DNA of 13,993 nucleotides, taken from assembly GCA_964387425.1 (NCBI GenBank), contig CAYLXP010000139.1:1-13993 (forward strand). Direction: 5' to 3'. Both the position numbers and the translations under genes were made by a program. The stretch comes from CAYLXP01 sp964387425. Its GTDB lineage: Bacteria > Verrucomicrobiota > Kiritimatiellia > UBA8416. Shown one piece after another: positions 1-6,553 of the stretch. Under the pieces are notes generated by a model. That model was not told where the DNA came from, made no database searches, and saw only the letters and a program-made list of their open reading frames with translations. Within the stretch, counting starts at the first letter, position 1. Each line of letters begins with the position of its first letter.

Positions 1-407
1 ACCTTGCCTCGTCCCCACTGGTTACATGGAGCAGAGCAGATCGCGAGGTAAAGCGCGAGTGCACACTTCTGGTTTCCATTCTTCTTCGCCATGTAATCCT
101 AGCCAACTCCGTTGAAATAAACGCCAGTTCTCATCAATGCAAAACGATGTGCCAACCCTCAGGGCGGCGTCAGTGTTCAGTGTTCAGGGGTTCAGAGTTC
201 AGGAAAGAGAGGCAGAAGGGTGGAAGTCTGGAGCCCCAGGGCTCTTCTCTTCCTCTTCTCCCGCCTCACTGAACACTGAACTCCGAACACTGAACACTCT
301 GCGTTGCAATGATTTATGAATCTGCATTTCGATTGTTCGACTCATCTACTCAAACAATCCACGATTAGGGAGCTATACTAGACCCAATCTTCTCAAGAGC
401 GATTTCG
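1..407. other. Non-coding stretch with heptad repeat
   Basis: No credible gene is seen here. A 60-codon open frame at 137-319 runs straight through an inverted repeat and its peptide is just the translated repeat. The stretch lies downstream of the GH2 gene, which ends at 408 on the minus strand. Apart from the heptad hairpin at 172-298 I see nothing recognisable. No T-tract terminator for GH2 is obvious. A short AGCGA/TCGCT stem overlaps the stop codon but has no U-run. Confidence 0.6.
172..298. repeat. Heptad-type inverted repeat, large hairpin
   Basis: The left arm (172-202) is built of near-heptamers of the form GTGTTCA. The right arm (269-298) carries the same units in reverse complement. 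The outer 14 bases of each arm (172-185 and 285-298) pair perfectly as AGTGTTCAGTGTTC. Inward, the pairing continues for about 30 bases with a few mismatches and one bulge. The loop region contains its own 6-bp stem, GAGCCC (231-236) with GGGCTC (239-244). Short GCAAAAC (139-145) and GCGTTGCAA (301-309) motifs lie just outside. This is seen directly. The family name is unknown to me, but the 7-base periodicity recalls cyanobacterial STRR-type repeats. Confidence 0.8.
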
Positions 408-3400
408 CTATTCAACCGGAATGATGCTGAGCTCGGAGAGTGAAGCCCACGGATCTGACTTGTTCTGCGGAGATGTTGCCACAAACCGGATATACCGAGC
501 CTTGGCCGGCTTGGCAAACTTGATCTCTTGCAGCTTATTGTTGTTCGCCAGATTACCACTCTTCACTTTAGCCCACGCCTTCCCGTCATTGGAGACGTGG
601 AACTCATAGCCCTTGATCCGCCCGTTCGATCCATCCTGGCGCGCAGTAATCGTGAATCCGGCAAGCCGTTCGTCCCGATTCAGGTTGATCTGAATCTCGT
701 GCGGATAAGGGGCCACGGAATTCCCCCACACCGTGTGCCAGATGGTATCGAGTTTGTTATCGAAGGCGTGCTTCGGGTTCCCCTCCCCCGGTTCAGCTGA
801 TGATACATGGTAAACTTTCCATCCGCCCCGCGCAACGAAGCGGTCGAACGTACGCCGAACAGCGCCTGCAGAAATCATCCCCTCACGCGCTGCGGAAGCC
901 GTCAAGGTGCAAGCCCGCGGCAATTCAAACGGCCCCACGTAGACGGCTTCAGCGCCATTGTCGATTCTGTACGTGATCGCGGCGTTCTCGTTGCCGCTCT
1001 CTATATGCACCACGCCATCTCCGTCACGCGAGATGGACACCGGCAGCATCACCGGGACGGCGGTGGATGCGTTCGCCGCCAGTTGCGACGCATTGCGGCA
1101 AGGCGCAAGGCGGTAGCCAAAGATCGTCATGCCGGAGTCGACAACATACTTCTGCATGGTGCGCGGTCCGCAACTCCCACCGCCGAGCCCGAGCGACTTC
1201 GCATCCAGAGTGACAACGACCTTCCCGTCTTCGACAAGGTCGATGGGATGGAGTGCCGTGGCCAGATCCTCCGCCGTATAGGGCAACGCCGCAAAACTTA
1301 TCGGGCGATCCGCAATGACTTGAAGTCCATCGTGACCACGGCCGCTCAAAGCAAACCAACGCACATCCTCGCGATTGCCGGTATCCTGAGTGCGGGGATA
1401 CGGAACGTACATATCCCGGTATGTCGTCTCGTACCGGCTGATGTGAGAGGCGTATTTCCGGTCAACGTAGTTCTCTTCGGGGCCGCGTCCAAAGTAAGTG
1501 ACATTGCCGTATTTCGCATCCACCTTGAAACGCACCCCCAACCGGGGAAGAACCAACGCGTCGTCCGAACAGCTTACGCTGTTGGCGGAGTGGATCACAC
1601 CGTTGCCAAAGATGGTCCACGTGACGCAACTGGTGAACATGAAGTCCCGGTTGCCTTTGCTCGTGATAACAGACGACACCTGGACGGTTCTGCTGTCGAT
1701 CTTCTTGAGCGTTACCGACTCGGCAGTGTGCGCCAGGTTGTCGAGGCCATTCGCGGCCCAACCGTTCCTGGCCCAGCGGTCATTGTCTACCGGTGCACGG
1801 AAGGCGGAAAGCTGTGGTCCATCATCCTCAATCACGGTATCACGGCCATATTTCAGAAGAGATATGGTTCCGCTCTTCCTTGAGAACGCAACCGTGAAAT
1901 CCTCGCCTGTGATCGTGATGACTTGAGCGGTCTCGCCCACCCGAAGGTTGCCACCATCCACGGTCATGACCGGCTTACCTGGCTGACCAAAATCGACCGG
2001 CAGTTGCTCCTCCGCCACGACATGGCCTGCATCGGCCCACATTGTCTTAGACCTAAGTTTCGCCTGCACCTGCAGGAAGTACTCGGCACCGGCCTTCAGT
2101 TCGGGGCGTTGGACACCGAGCGTCACGACCGCTTTCTCTTTGGGCTGGAGTGTCGGCACATCGAAACCGCCTTTTTGGATGACCTCTCCGTTCTCTTCCA
2201 GCGTCCAACAGAAACCGTAGGTATCCAGGGACGTGTGGAAATACTTGTTCACGACCTCCAGTTTACCATTGGCGACATCGGCATCGTTGAAGGCGATAAA
2301 CTGGTGCACCTTCTTGACTTCGGCCAGCTTAGGCGATGGGCTGTGATCCGAGAAAATGACGCCGTTCATGACGAAATTGCCGCTGTTTGGTTTGTCTCCG
2401 TAGTCGCCACCGAACGAGTAAAATGAATGCTTTGCCTTACTGTAGGGGGCTACCTTAGCCAGGCCGTTCTCACCGGGCACCGCGCGCAAGCCCTGGTCGA
2501 CCCAGTCCCAGATGCAGCCGCCAATCAGGCGGTCGTACGCTTCGTAGGCATCCAGGTACTCCTTGAAGTTGCCAAGCGCATTGCCCATGGCATGGGCGTA
2601 TTCGCATACGAAGAACGGGCGCTTGGAGTCGGATCGTCCAACGTTGTGCAGGTATTCCACCGAGGGATACATGATGGAGTCCATGTCATCCGACGGGTCG
2701 TTATGAGGAAAGCGCTCGTAATGGATCGGCCGGGAGGAATCCAGTTCGCGCAGAGCCTTGGACGCCGCCGCAAAGTTGGCGCCGGGGCCCGCCTCGTTCC
2801 CAAGCGACCAGCTGATGATGCAGGGATGATTCTTGTCGCGCTGAACCATACGTACGACCCGGTCCACATGGGCCTTCATCCATTTGGGAGGATGCGAGAG
2901 CGAGTCTTTCCCATAGTAGTAGCCATGCGACTCGATGTTTGCCTCATCCATGACGTAGACCCCGTATTCATCACAGAGGTCGTAGAAGATGGTGTTGTTG
3001 GGATAGTGCGAGGTGCGGACACAGTTGATATTGTTGCGCTTGAAGTAGAGGATGTCCTTCAGCATGACTTCACGGGTGATGGCGCGGCCCATGTCGGCGT
3101 CGGTCTCATGGCGGTTCACGCCCTTGATGATGATGGGCTTCCCATTGACCATCAACTGGCTGTCGATGATCTCCACCTCCCGGAAACCAATCTTCGTGCT
3201 ACGCGCTTCAATGGTCTGGCCGGCACGGTCAAGGAGCTCGACCACAACCGTGTAGAGGTTAGGTGTTTCCGACGTCCACTTGAGTGGATTGCGCACGCCC
3301 GTGGATGTGACAACACGCACCTCGGCGCCCTTCTCTATCGAGATTCCCCCTTTTGCCTCCTCAACGACGAGGTTACCGTTGGCATCAAGTAGAGATGTTT

Positions 3401-4253
3401 TGATGGACAGATCCCCTGTTCTGACGGGGGTGCTGTTCTTCACGGAGGACTCAACCGTAAGAACGGCATCCCTGTAAGCTTTGTCCAGGTCGGTTCTCAC
3501 CGTGAAATCGCGAACGGAGAGCTTCGGGGCCGCATAGAGGTAGACCTCTCGGAAAATCCCGCTCAGCCGGAAGAAGTCCTGGTCTTCAAGGTACGACCCG
3601 TCCGACCAGCGATAGACCTCGACCGCTATGGAATTGCTCCCGCTTCTCAGGAAGGGAGAGATGTCAAACTCAGCCGGAAGGTAGCTGCCCTGGCTATAGC
3701 CAACTTTCTTACCGTTGATCCATAAGTAGAACGCCGATTCCACACCTTCAAAATGGACGAACACGTTGTGCCCCTGCCATTTGGACGGAACCTTGAATGC
3801 GCGTTTGTAGGACCCCACGGGATTGCGTTCCTTGTACGCAGTCCAGTCCTTGGCCGGCTCGGTCATGATACGCGGTTCATCGCGGGCGAACGGGTAGGTT
3901 TGGTTCACGTATATCGGCGTCCCGTAACCCTGGACCTGCCAGTTCGAGGGTACGCTGATATCGTCCCAGCCTGACGTGTCATAGGAATCCTTGTGGAATT
4001 CAACGGGGCGTAGCGAAGGTTCCTTGACCCAGTTGAACTTCCACTTTCCATTGAGTGTCTCATAGAAAGGGGACTGCTTCTGGACTCCCTTCGCTGCATC
4101 TTTGAAAGACGAGAAAGGGATCGACGTCGCATAGGTATCCAGCTTGTTGATACCGATGACCTGTTCATTCTCCCAGTCGTTAACAGCGAAGAGGGTAGAG
4201 CTGAGCATAAGCGTGCAGGCGGTTAGTGTGATTGTTCTGAATTTCAAGGACAT
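408..4253 (-). CDS. Exported GH2 beta-galactosidase with F5/8 domain
   Basis: A LacZ-type family 2 glycoside hydrolase of 1281 residues, expected to release terminal beta-galactose outside the cytoplasm. From the N-terminus: a signal peptide (MSLKFRTITLTACTLMLSS, cleavage near SSTLFA), the sugar-binding jelly roll, an Ig-like domain and a TIM barrel. The acid/base is Glu487 in WSLGNEAG and the nucleophile Glu551 in FVCEYAHAMGN. A Bgal_small domain follows with FGRGPEENYVDR and QDTGNREDVRW. Then come a roughly 70-residue chitobiase-C-like Ig module (about 1052-1123) and an F5/8 type C (CBM32-like) domain from about 1139 to the end. An ATG 45 bases upstream is in frame, but the start at 4253 has GGAG 11 bases before it and opens directly on the signal peptide. 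E. coli LacZ is about 1024 residues; the excess is the two C-terminal modules. Substrate specificity within GH2 is inferred. Confidence 0.93.
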   Translation of the reverse strand: MSLKFRTITLTACTLMLSSTLFAVNDWENEQVIGINKLDTYATSIPFSSFKDAAKGVQKQSPFYETLNGKWKFNWVKEPSLRPVEFHKDSYDTSGWDDISVPSNWQVQGYGTPIYVNQTYPFARDEPRIMTEPAKDWTAYKERNPVGSYKRAFKVPSKWQGHNVFVHFEGVESAFYLWINGKKVGYSQGSYLPAEFDISPFLRSGSNSIAVEVYRWSDGSYLEDQDFFRLSGIFREVYLYAAPKLSVRDFTVRTDLDKAYRDAVLTVESSVKNSTPVRTGDLSIKTSLLDANGNLVVEEAKGGISIEKGAEVRVVTSTGVRNPLKWTSETPNLYTVVVELLDRAGQTIEARSTKIGFREVEIIDSQLMVNGKPIIIKGVNRHETDADMGRAITREVMLKDILYFKRNNINCVRTSHYPNNTIFYDLCDEYGVYVMDEANIESHGYYYGKDSLSHPPKWMKAHVDRVVRMVQRDKNHPCIISWSLGNEAGPGANFAAASKALRELDSSRPIHYERFPHNDPSDDMDSIMYPSVEYLHNVGRSDSKRPFFVCEYAHAMGNALGNFKEYLDAYEAYDRLIGGCIWDWVDQGLRAVPGENGLAKVAPYSKAKHSFYSFGGDYGDKPNSGNFVMNGVIFSDHSPSPKLAEVKKVHQFIAFNDADVANGKLEVVNKYFHTSLDTYGFCWTLEENGEVIQKGGFDVPTLQPKEKAVVTLGVQRPELKAGAEYFLQVQAKLRSKTMWADAGHVVAEEQLPVDFGQPGKPVMTVDGGNLRVGETAQVITITGEDFTVAFSRKSGTISLLKYGRDTVIEDDGPQLSAFRAPVDNDRWARNGWAANGLDNLAHTAESVTLKKIDSRTVQVSSVITSKGNRDFMFTSCVTWTIFGNGVIHSANSVSCSDDALVLPRLGVRFKVDAKYGNVTYFGRGPEENYVDRKYASHISRYETTYRDMYVPYPRTQDTGNREDVRWFALSGRGHDGLQVIADRPISFAALPYTAEDLATALHPIDLVEDGKVVVTLDAKSLGLGGGSCGPRTMQKYVVDSGMTIFGYRLAPCRNASQLAANASTAVPVMLPVSISRDGDGVVHIESGNENAAITYRIDNGAEAVYVGPFELPRACTLTASAAREGMISAGAVRRTFDRFVARGGWKVYHVSSAEPGEGNPKHAFDNKLDTIWHTVWGNSVAPYPHEIQINLNRDERLAGFTITARQDGSNGRIKGYEFHVSNDGKAWAKVKSGNLANNNKLQEIKFAKPAKARYIRFVATSPQNKSDPWASLSELSIIPVE

Positions 4254-4324
4254 GTTATGGGTTGCTCCAATCATTTGTCGATCCCCAGTAGTTTCCACCG
4301 TGGAAGTGCAGAGTATTGACCTTG

Positions 4325-4353
4325 ATAGTACCCGGCAGGCGGATAGTTAACAA
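4325..4353 (-). promoter_or_regulatory. Candidate promoter of GH2 gene
   Basis: On the minus strand TTGTTA (4348-4353) and TACTAT (4325-4330) are separated by exactly 17 bases. Each matches the sigma-70 consensus at four of six positions. They lie about 72 bases before the GH2 start. This is a pattern match only, and PVC promoters are poorly characterised. Confidence 0.3.
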
Positions 4354-4691
4354 TGCCATCTATTTGGCCATCTCGACTGCTTCTTAACCATTCTGGCTAC
4401 TCCCGCGGCAACACGGCAAGCCGTTCGTTTCAAGCCATTACGTCTCACGGGAGTGAACGTTCCTTCTACCGTCTCGGCCTGGAGCCTTGATGCAGAGAGT
4501 GCGCTCTGTGTCACATGTTAACCAACTGGTGGTTGCCTTGTTTGACCCACAGGGCGATGTGGCCGCGAGCTTATCCCTTCTTGGTGGGCAATTCATGAAC
4601 CCTGCTCAGACGCGAGCTATTTGCGTAGCGATTCGGCGTAATGCTAGCGGGGACGAATGAGGGCCATGTGTTTCATTTACCCCACGACAGA

Positions 4692-4859
4692 GGTCGGAAG
4701 TCTGAAATCAGAGGTCAGAACAACGCAAAACCAGAGATTTTGCCCCCATGGATTTCAACCACTTACAGCAGCCAGAATCCAACAAACTCCAGAGAGACAC
4801 ACGCCCATGCCGAGATTCCTCCGACCTCCGACCGCTGGCCTCCGACTTCTGGGTTTTGC
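4692..4859. repeat. Second heptad-type inverted repeat
   Basis: Left arm: four contiguous heptamers GGTCGGA, AGTCTGA, AATCAGA, GGTCAGA (4692-4719). Right arm on the plus strand: CTCCGAC, CTCCGAC, CGCTGGC, CTCCGAC, TTCTGGG (4819-4853), which are reverse complements of the same unit. The arms are about 100 bases apart. GCAAAACC occurs just inside the left arm (4725-4732), and the related GCAAAACCC on the minus strand (4851-4859) just outside the right arm. The left copy also forms its own GCAAAA/TTTTGC stem (4725-4743). The organisation matches the repeat at 172-298 with a different heptamer. The two elements flank the GH2 gene. Confidence 0.75.
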
Positions 4860-4881
4860 GATGGTACATCGCTAGGCGCTG

Positions 4882-4917
4882 TTGACAGTTGACAAGTCGC
4901 TCACAGTTCTGCATAGT
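4882..4917 (+). promoter_or_regulatory. Candidate antitoxin promoter
   Basis: Two perfect -35 hexamers TTGACA occur in tandem (4882-4887 and 4889-4894). Seventeen bases after the second is CATAGT (4912-4917), a passable -10. Transcription from it would begin just upstream of the antitoxin ribosome-binding site. The -10 overlaps the palindrome at 4913-4925, as expected of an autoregulated toxin-antitoxin promoter. Confidence 0.5.
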
Positions 4918-4925
4918 GACACTAT
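4913..4925. promoter_or_regulatory. Palindromic operator of TA pair
   Basis: ATAGTG-A-CACTAT is a perfect 6-bp inverted repeat around one central base, lying between the candidate -10 and the GGAGG ribosome-binding site. Phd/YefM antitoxins dimerise and repress their own promoters at short palindromes. Assigning this site to the antitoxin is inference from position. Confidence 0.45.
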
Positions 4926-4944
4926 ACATAACGGAGGCTCGCTC

Positions 4945-5181
4945 ATGCAGGCGACAGTAGTGGATTTGCGATATCATATGAACGACATTCTCAAAGCGCT
5001 GGATCGCAACGAGGACGTGGACATCCTGTACCGTGGCAAGAAGAAAGGTGTGCTCGTCGCAAATGTCGAACGGACCGCCATGAAAGTGACGGACCACCCC
5101 TTCTTCAACATGCGCGGTTCCGAGCGTTCCGTCGAAGAAGAAATGGATGAGCTTCGGGGAGGGCGCTTCCGTGATATTTGA
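4945..5181 (+). CDS. Phd/YefM-type antitoxin
   Basis: A 78-residue antitoxin of the prevent-host-death class. The N-terminal half (MQATVVDLRYHMNDILKALD) is the DNA-binding and dimerising part. The segment YRGKKKGVLVA fits the beta-turn of the fold. The acidic, probably flexible C-terminus (FFNMRGSERSVEEEMDELR) would bind and block the toxin. The start at 4945 has GGAGG (4933-4937) seven bases upstream. A longer in-frame reading from 4882 would run through the promoter and is rejected. Its last 11 bases overlap the toxin gene, which implies translational coupling. It is expected to bind the palindrome at 4913-4925. Family assignment is from sequence character; no search was run. Confidence 0.82.
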   Translation: MQATVVDLRYHMNDILKALDRNEDVDILYRGKKKGVLVANVERTAMKVTDHPFFNMRGSERSVEEEMDELRGGRFRDI

Positions 5182-5548
5182 CACCGATGTTTTCATCTGG
5201 ATCGCAAGGGGGAATACCAAGGCCGCACGGCTTGTTGAGAGAGAAGATGATCGGTTCATTTCGGTGCAAACGTACTTGGAACTCATGCAGGGCGCCGAGA
5301 ACAGGAAACAGCACGAATACACAAAGCAGTTTCTGAAGGACTTTGGCTTCAGAACGCTTCCTCTTTCCGGCAACATCGGTCATAGAGCCACGGTCTATAT
5401 CGAGGAGTACTCGCTCTCTCACGGCCTGAGAGCAGGCGACGCTATCATCGCCGCAACCGCCGCAGAGAACAACATGGCGCTTTGCTCAAGCAACGCAAAG
5501 CACTTCAAGCCCATCAAGGATCTAAAGCTCAAAGTCTTTCACCCGTAG
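5171..5548 (+). CDS. VapC-like PIN-domain toxin, GTG start
   Basis: A 125-residue PIN-domain ribonuclease, the toxin partner of the upstream antitoxin. PIN toxins use Mg2+ bound by acidic residues to cleave RNA. Visible here are Asp4 and Asp6 in IFDTDVF, Glu37 in TYLELMQGA and Asp90 in GLRAGDAIIAATA, with the closing motif LCSSNAKHFKPI. I chose GTG at 5171 because GGAGG (5158-5162) lies eight bases before it and the protein then opens on the PIN strand MIFDTD, as VapC proteins do. The ATG at 5147 would add eight residues of antitoxin-overlapping sequence. Length is normal and no catalytic residue seems missing, so it may be active. The RNA target cannot be told from sequence. Confidence 0.85.
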   Translation: MIFDTDVFIWIARGNTKAARLVEREDDRFISVQTYLELMQGAENRKQHEYTKQFLKDFGFRTLPLSGNIGHRATVYIEEYSLSHGLRAGDAIIAATAAENNMALCSSNAKHFKPIKDLKLKVFHP

Positions 5549-5551
5549 ATC

Positions 5552-5689
5552 ATGGCCTTTCTGATACACGAACCAGACCATACGCTCAATCCCCACACGG
5601 GGATGAGCCGCGCCCACTGGCTCCAAGCCGCCAAGTATCTCATGGACGGTGTGTTTCAGCACATCACGGGGATGTTGAAGGCCGACTGA
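5552..5689 (+). pseudogene. DUF2264 N-terminal remnant
   Basis: A 45-codon frame begins three bases after the toxin stop. Its peptide (MAFLIHEPDHTLNPHTGM, then SRAHWLQAAKYLMDGVFQHI) strongly recalls the first about 40 residues of DUF2264 proteins, which open with a PDYxLSPxTGMTRxHW-like segment and continue for several hundred residues. DUF2264 proteins are uncharacterised and predicted to be helical-toroid, carbohydrate-related. Here the similarity stops at QHITGM, followed by LKAD and a stop. The rest of the gene is absent and the next gene starts five bases later. There is no ribosome-binding site; any translation would depend on coupling to the toxin. I read it as the scar of a deletion. 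The alternative is a small coupled peptide. The family call is from memory. Confidence 0.55.
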
Positions 5690-5694
5690 CATAA

Positions 5695-6357
5695 ATGATT
5701 CTCTTCATCGCAGACAACCATTACGACACGCACGCGGGACGCGTTCTCTACGACTGCATCAGCGACAGCTATGAGATGCGCTTCGTCGAAGATGACTGGA
5801 CCTGCTTGCGCGATGAGACGCTACTCGAGCACTGCTCGCTGATCATCATCAACGCCATAGGCGGGACTTGCAATATCCCGCCGCCCGACGACAAGACAGA
5901 GACCAATATGCGGCGTTACGTCGAAGGTGGAGGCAACCTACTCCTACTCCACGGAGGCAGCGCCGCCTTCTCGCAATGGGATTGGTGGAGAGCGATAGTC
6001 GGCTACCGCTGGGTGCGCGAGGATGATCCAGACGGACTGGAGCCCAGCACTCACCCGGTTCGCCCATATACTGTGCGCGTTACCGAGTGCGGGCATCCGC
6101 TCTGCCGTCAGCTGCAGGAGGGGGAATTACCCGAAGACGAGATCTACATGAACCTGGCGCATACCTGCCCCACGACTACCCTGATGGAGACAACCACGGA
6201 CGAGGGCACATTCCCGATGTGCTATGAGGCAATCACGCCCTGGAATGGCCATGTTCTCGGGTATCTCCCAGGGCATCGCCCTGAGGTCGTCAGGCATCCC
6301 GGCAACGTGAGCAACTGCCGCGCGCTTATCGACTACCTCACGGGTGACACGAACTGA
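5695..6357 (+). CDS. ThuA-like protein
   Basis: A 220-residue protein with the features of ThuA-like domains, which have a class I glutamine-amidotransferase-like fold. It opens with MILFIADNHYDTHAGRVLYD. A central YVEGGGNLLLLHGGSAAF fits the strand-turn that carries the nucleophile elbow in amidotransferases but lacks a cysteine there. WDWWRAIVGYRW follows, and near the end comes NGHVLGYLPGHRPEVVRHPG, matching the family's closing GH motif. There is no signal peptide. ThuA of Sinorhizobium acts in trehalose and related disaccharide catabolism, and members often sit beside sugar dehydrogenases and glycosidases. The precise reaction here is unknown. The ribosome-binding site is weak (GAAGG about 15 bases upstream). 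It follows the DUF2264 remnant and may once have been its operon partner. It converges on the GH95 gene. Confidence 0.75.
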   Translation: MILFIADNHYDTHAGRVLYDCISDSYEMRFVEDDWTCLRDETLLEHCSLIIINAIGGTCNIPPPDDKTETNMRRYVEGGGNLLLLHGGSAAFSQWDWWRAIVGYRWVREDDPDGLEPSTHPVRPYTVRVTECGHPLCRQLQEGELPEDEIYMNLAHTCPTTTLMETTTDEGTFPMCYEAITPWNGHVLGYLPGHRPEVVRHPGNVSNCRALIDYLTGDTN

Positions 6358-6420
6358 TTCCCGCGTCCCTCCCGCGTATTGCGTCGTGCCTCCGCCGGAT
6401 TAATCAGGAAGGGGACTTCT

Positions 6421-6489
6421 CTTACGTAGGCCGGACATCTTGTCCGGCCGTGGGAGAGAACAGACAGACAAGATGTCCGTCCTACGAAG
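6421..6489. repeat. REP-like double hairpin, possible two-way terminator
   Basis: Arms at 6421-6444 and 6467-6489 are reverse complements with one mismatch and one extra base, sharing CGGACATCTTGTC. The left arm also forms its own perfect 9-bp hairpin, GGCCGGACA (6429-6437) with its complement (6441-6449) around TCT. It lies between the stops of ThuA (6357) and GH95 (6554), so transcripts from both sides enter it. There is no clear U-tract, so termination is uncertain; it could instead be a repetitive extragenic palindrome that stabilises transcript ends. Confidence 0.7.
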
Positions 6490-6553
6490 ATGTGACCCCA
6501 AGGGTGAAAGTGCTAAGAAATCGGCCAAGCCTCAGACTAGATGCCGCCCCACC

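Larger units (their letters stand above)
4254..4944. other. Intergenic region between GH2 and TA pair
   Basis: About 690 bases separate the divergent GH2 and antitoxin genes. It holds the candidate GH2 promoter, a heptad inverted repeat (4692-4859), and the antitoxin promoter with an overlapping palindrome. From about 4360 to 4680 I see no gene, RNA or strong structure. Open frames at 4641-4892 translate the repeat and have no ribosome-binding site or recognisable domain. Confidence 0.55.

Noticed and set aside
172..298. CRISPR-like array from the heptad repeats
   Set aside because: Units are 7 bases, contiguous and degenerate, with inverted arms and no spacers.
137..319. 60-codon frame over the first heptad repeat
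   Set aside because: The peptide (SVFSVQGFRVQ, SLNTELRTLNTLR) is simply the translated repeat.
398..409. AGCGA/TCGCT stem as GH2 terminator
   Set aside because: Only five base pairs, a two-base loop, overlap with the stop codon and no following U-tract.
807..1883. Long plus-strand open frame antisense to GH2
   Set aside because: No recognisable domain, basic low-complexity composition, and it mirrors a clearly real GH2 coding frame.
2427..3392. 321-codon plus-strand frame opposite the GH2 catalytic domain
   Set aside because: Shadow of the GH2 gene; the opposite strand carries both catalytic motifs and there is no family signature here.
4708..5376. 222-codon minus-strand frame over the toxin-antitoxin region
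   Set aside because: It runs antisense to both genes of a convincing TA pair and through the heptad repeat.
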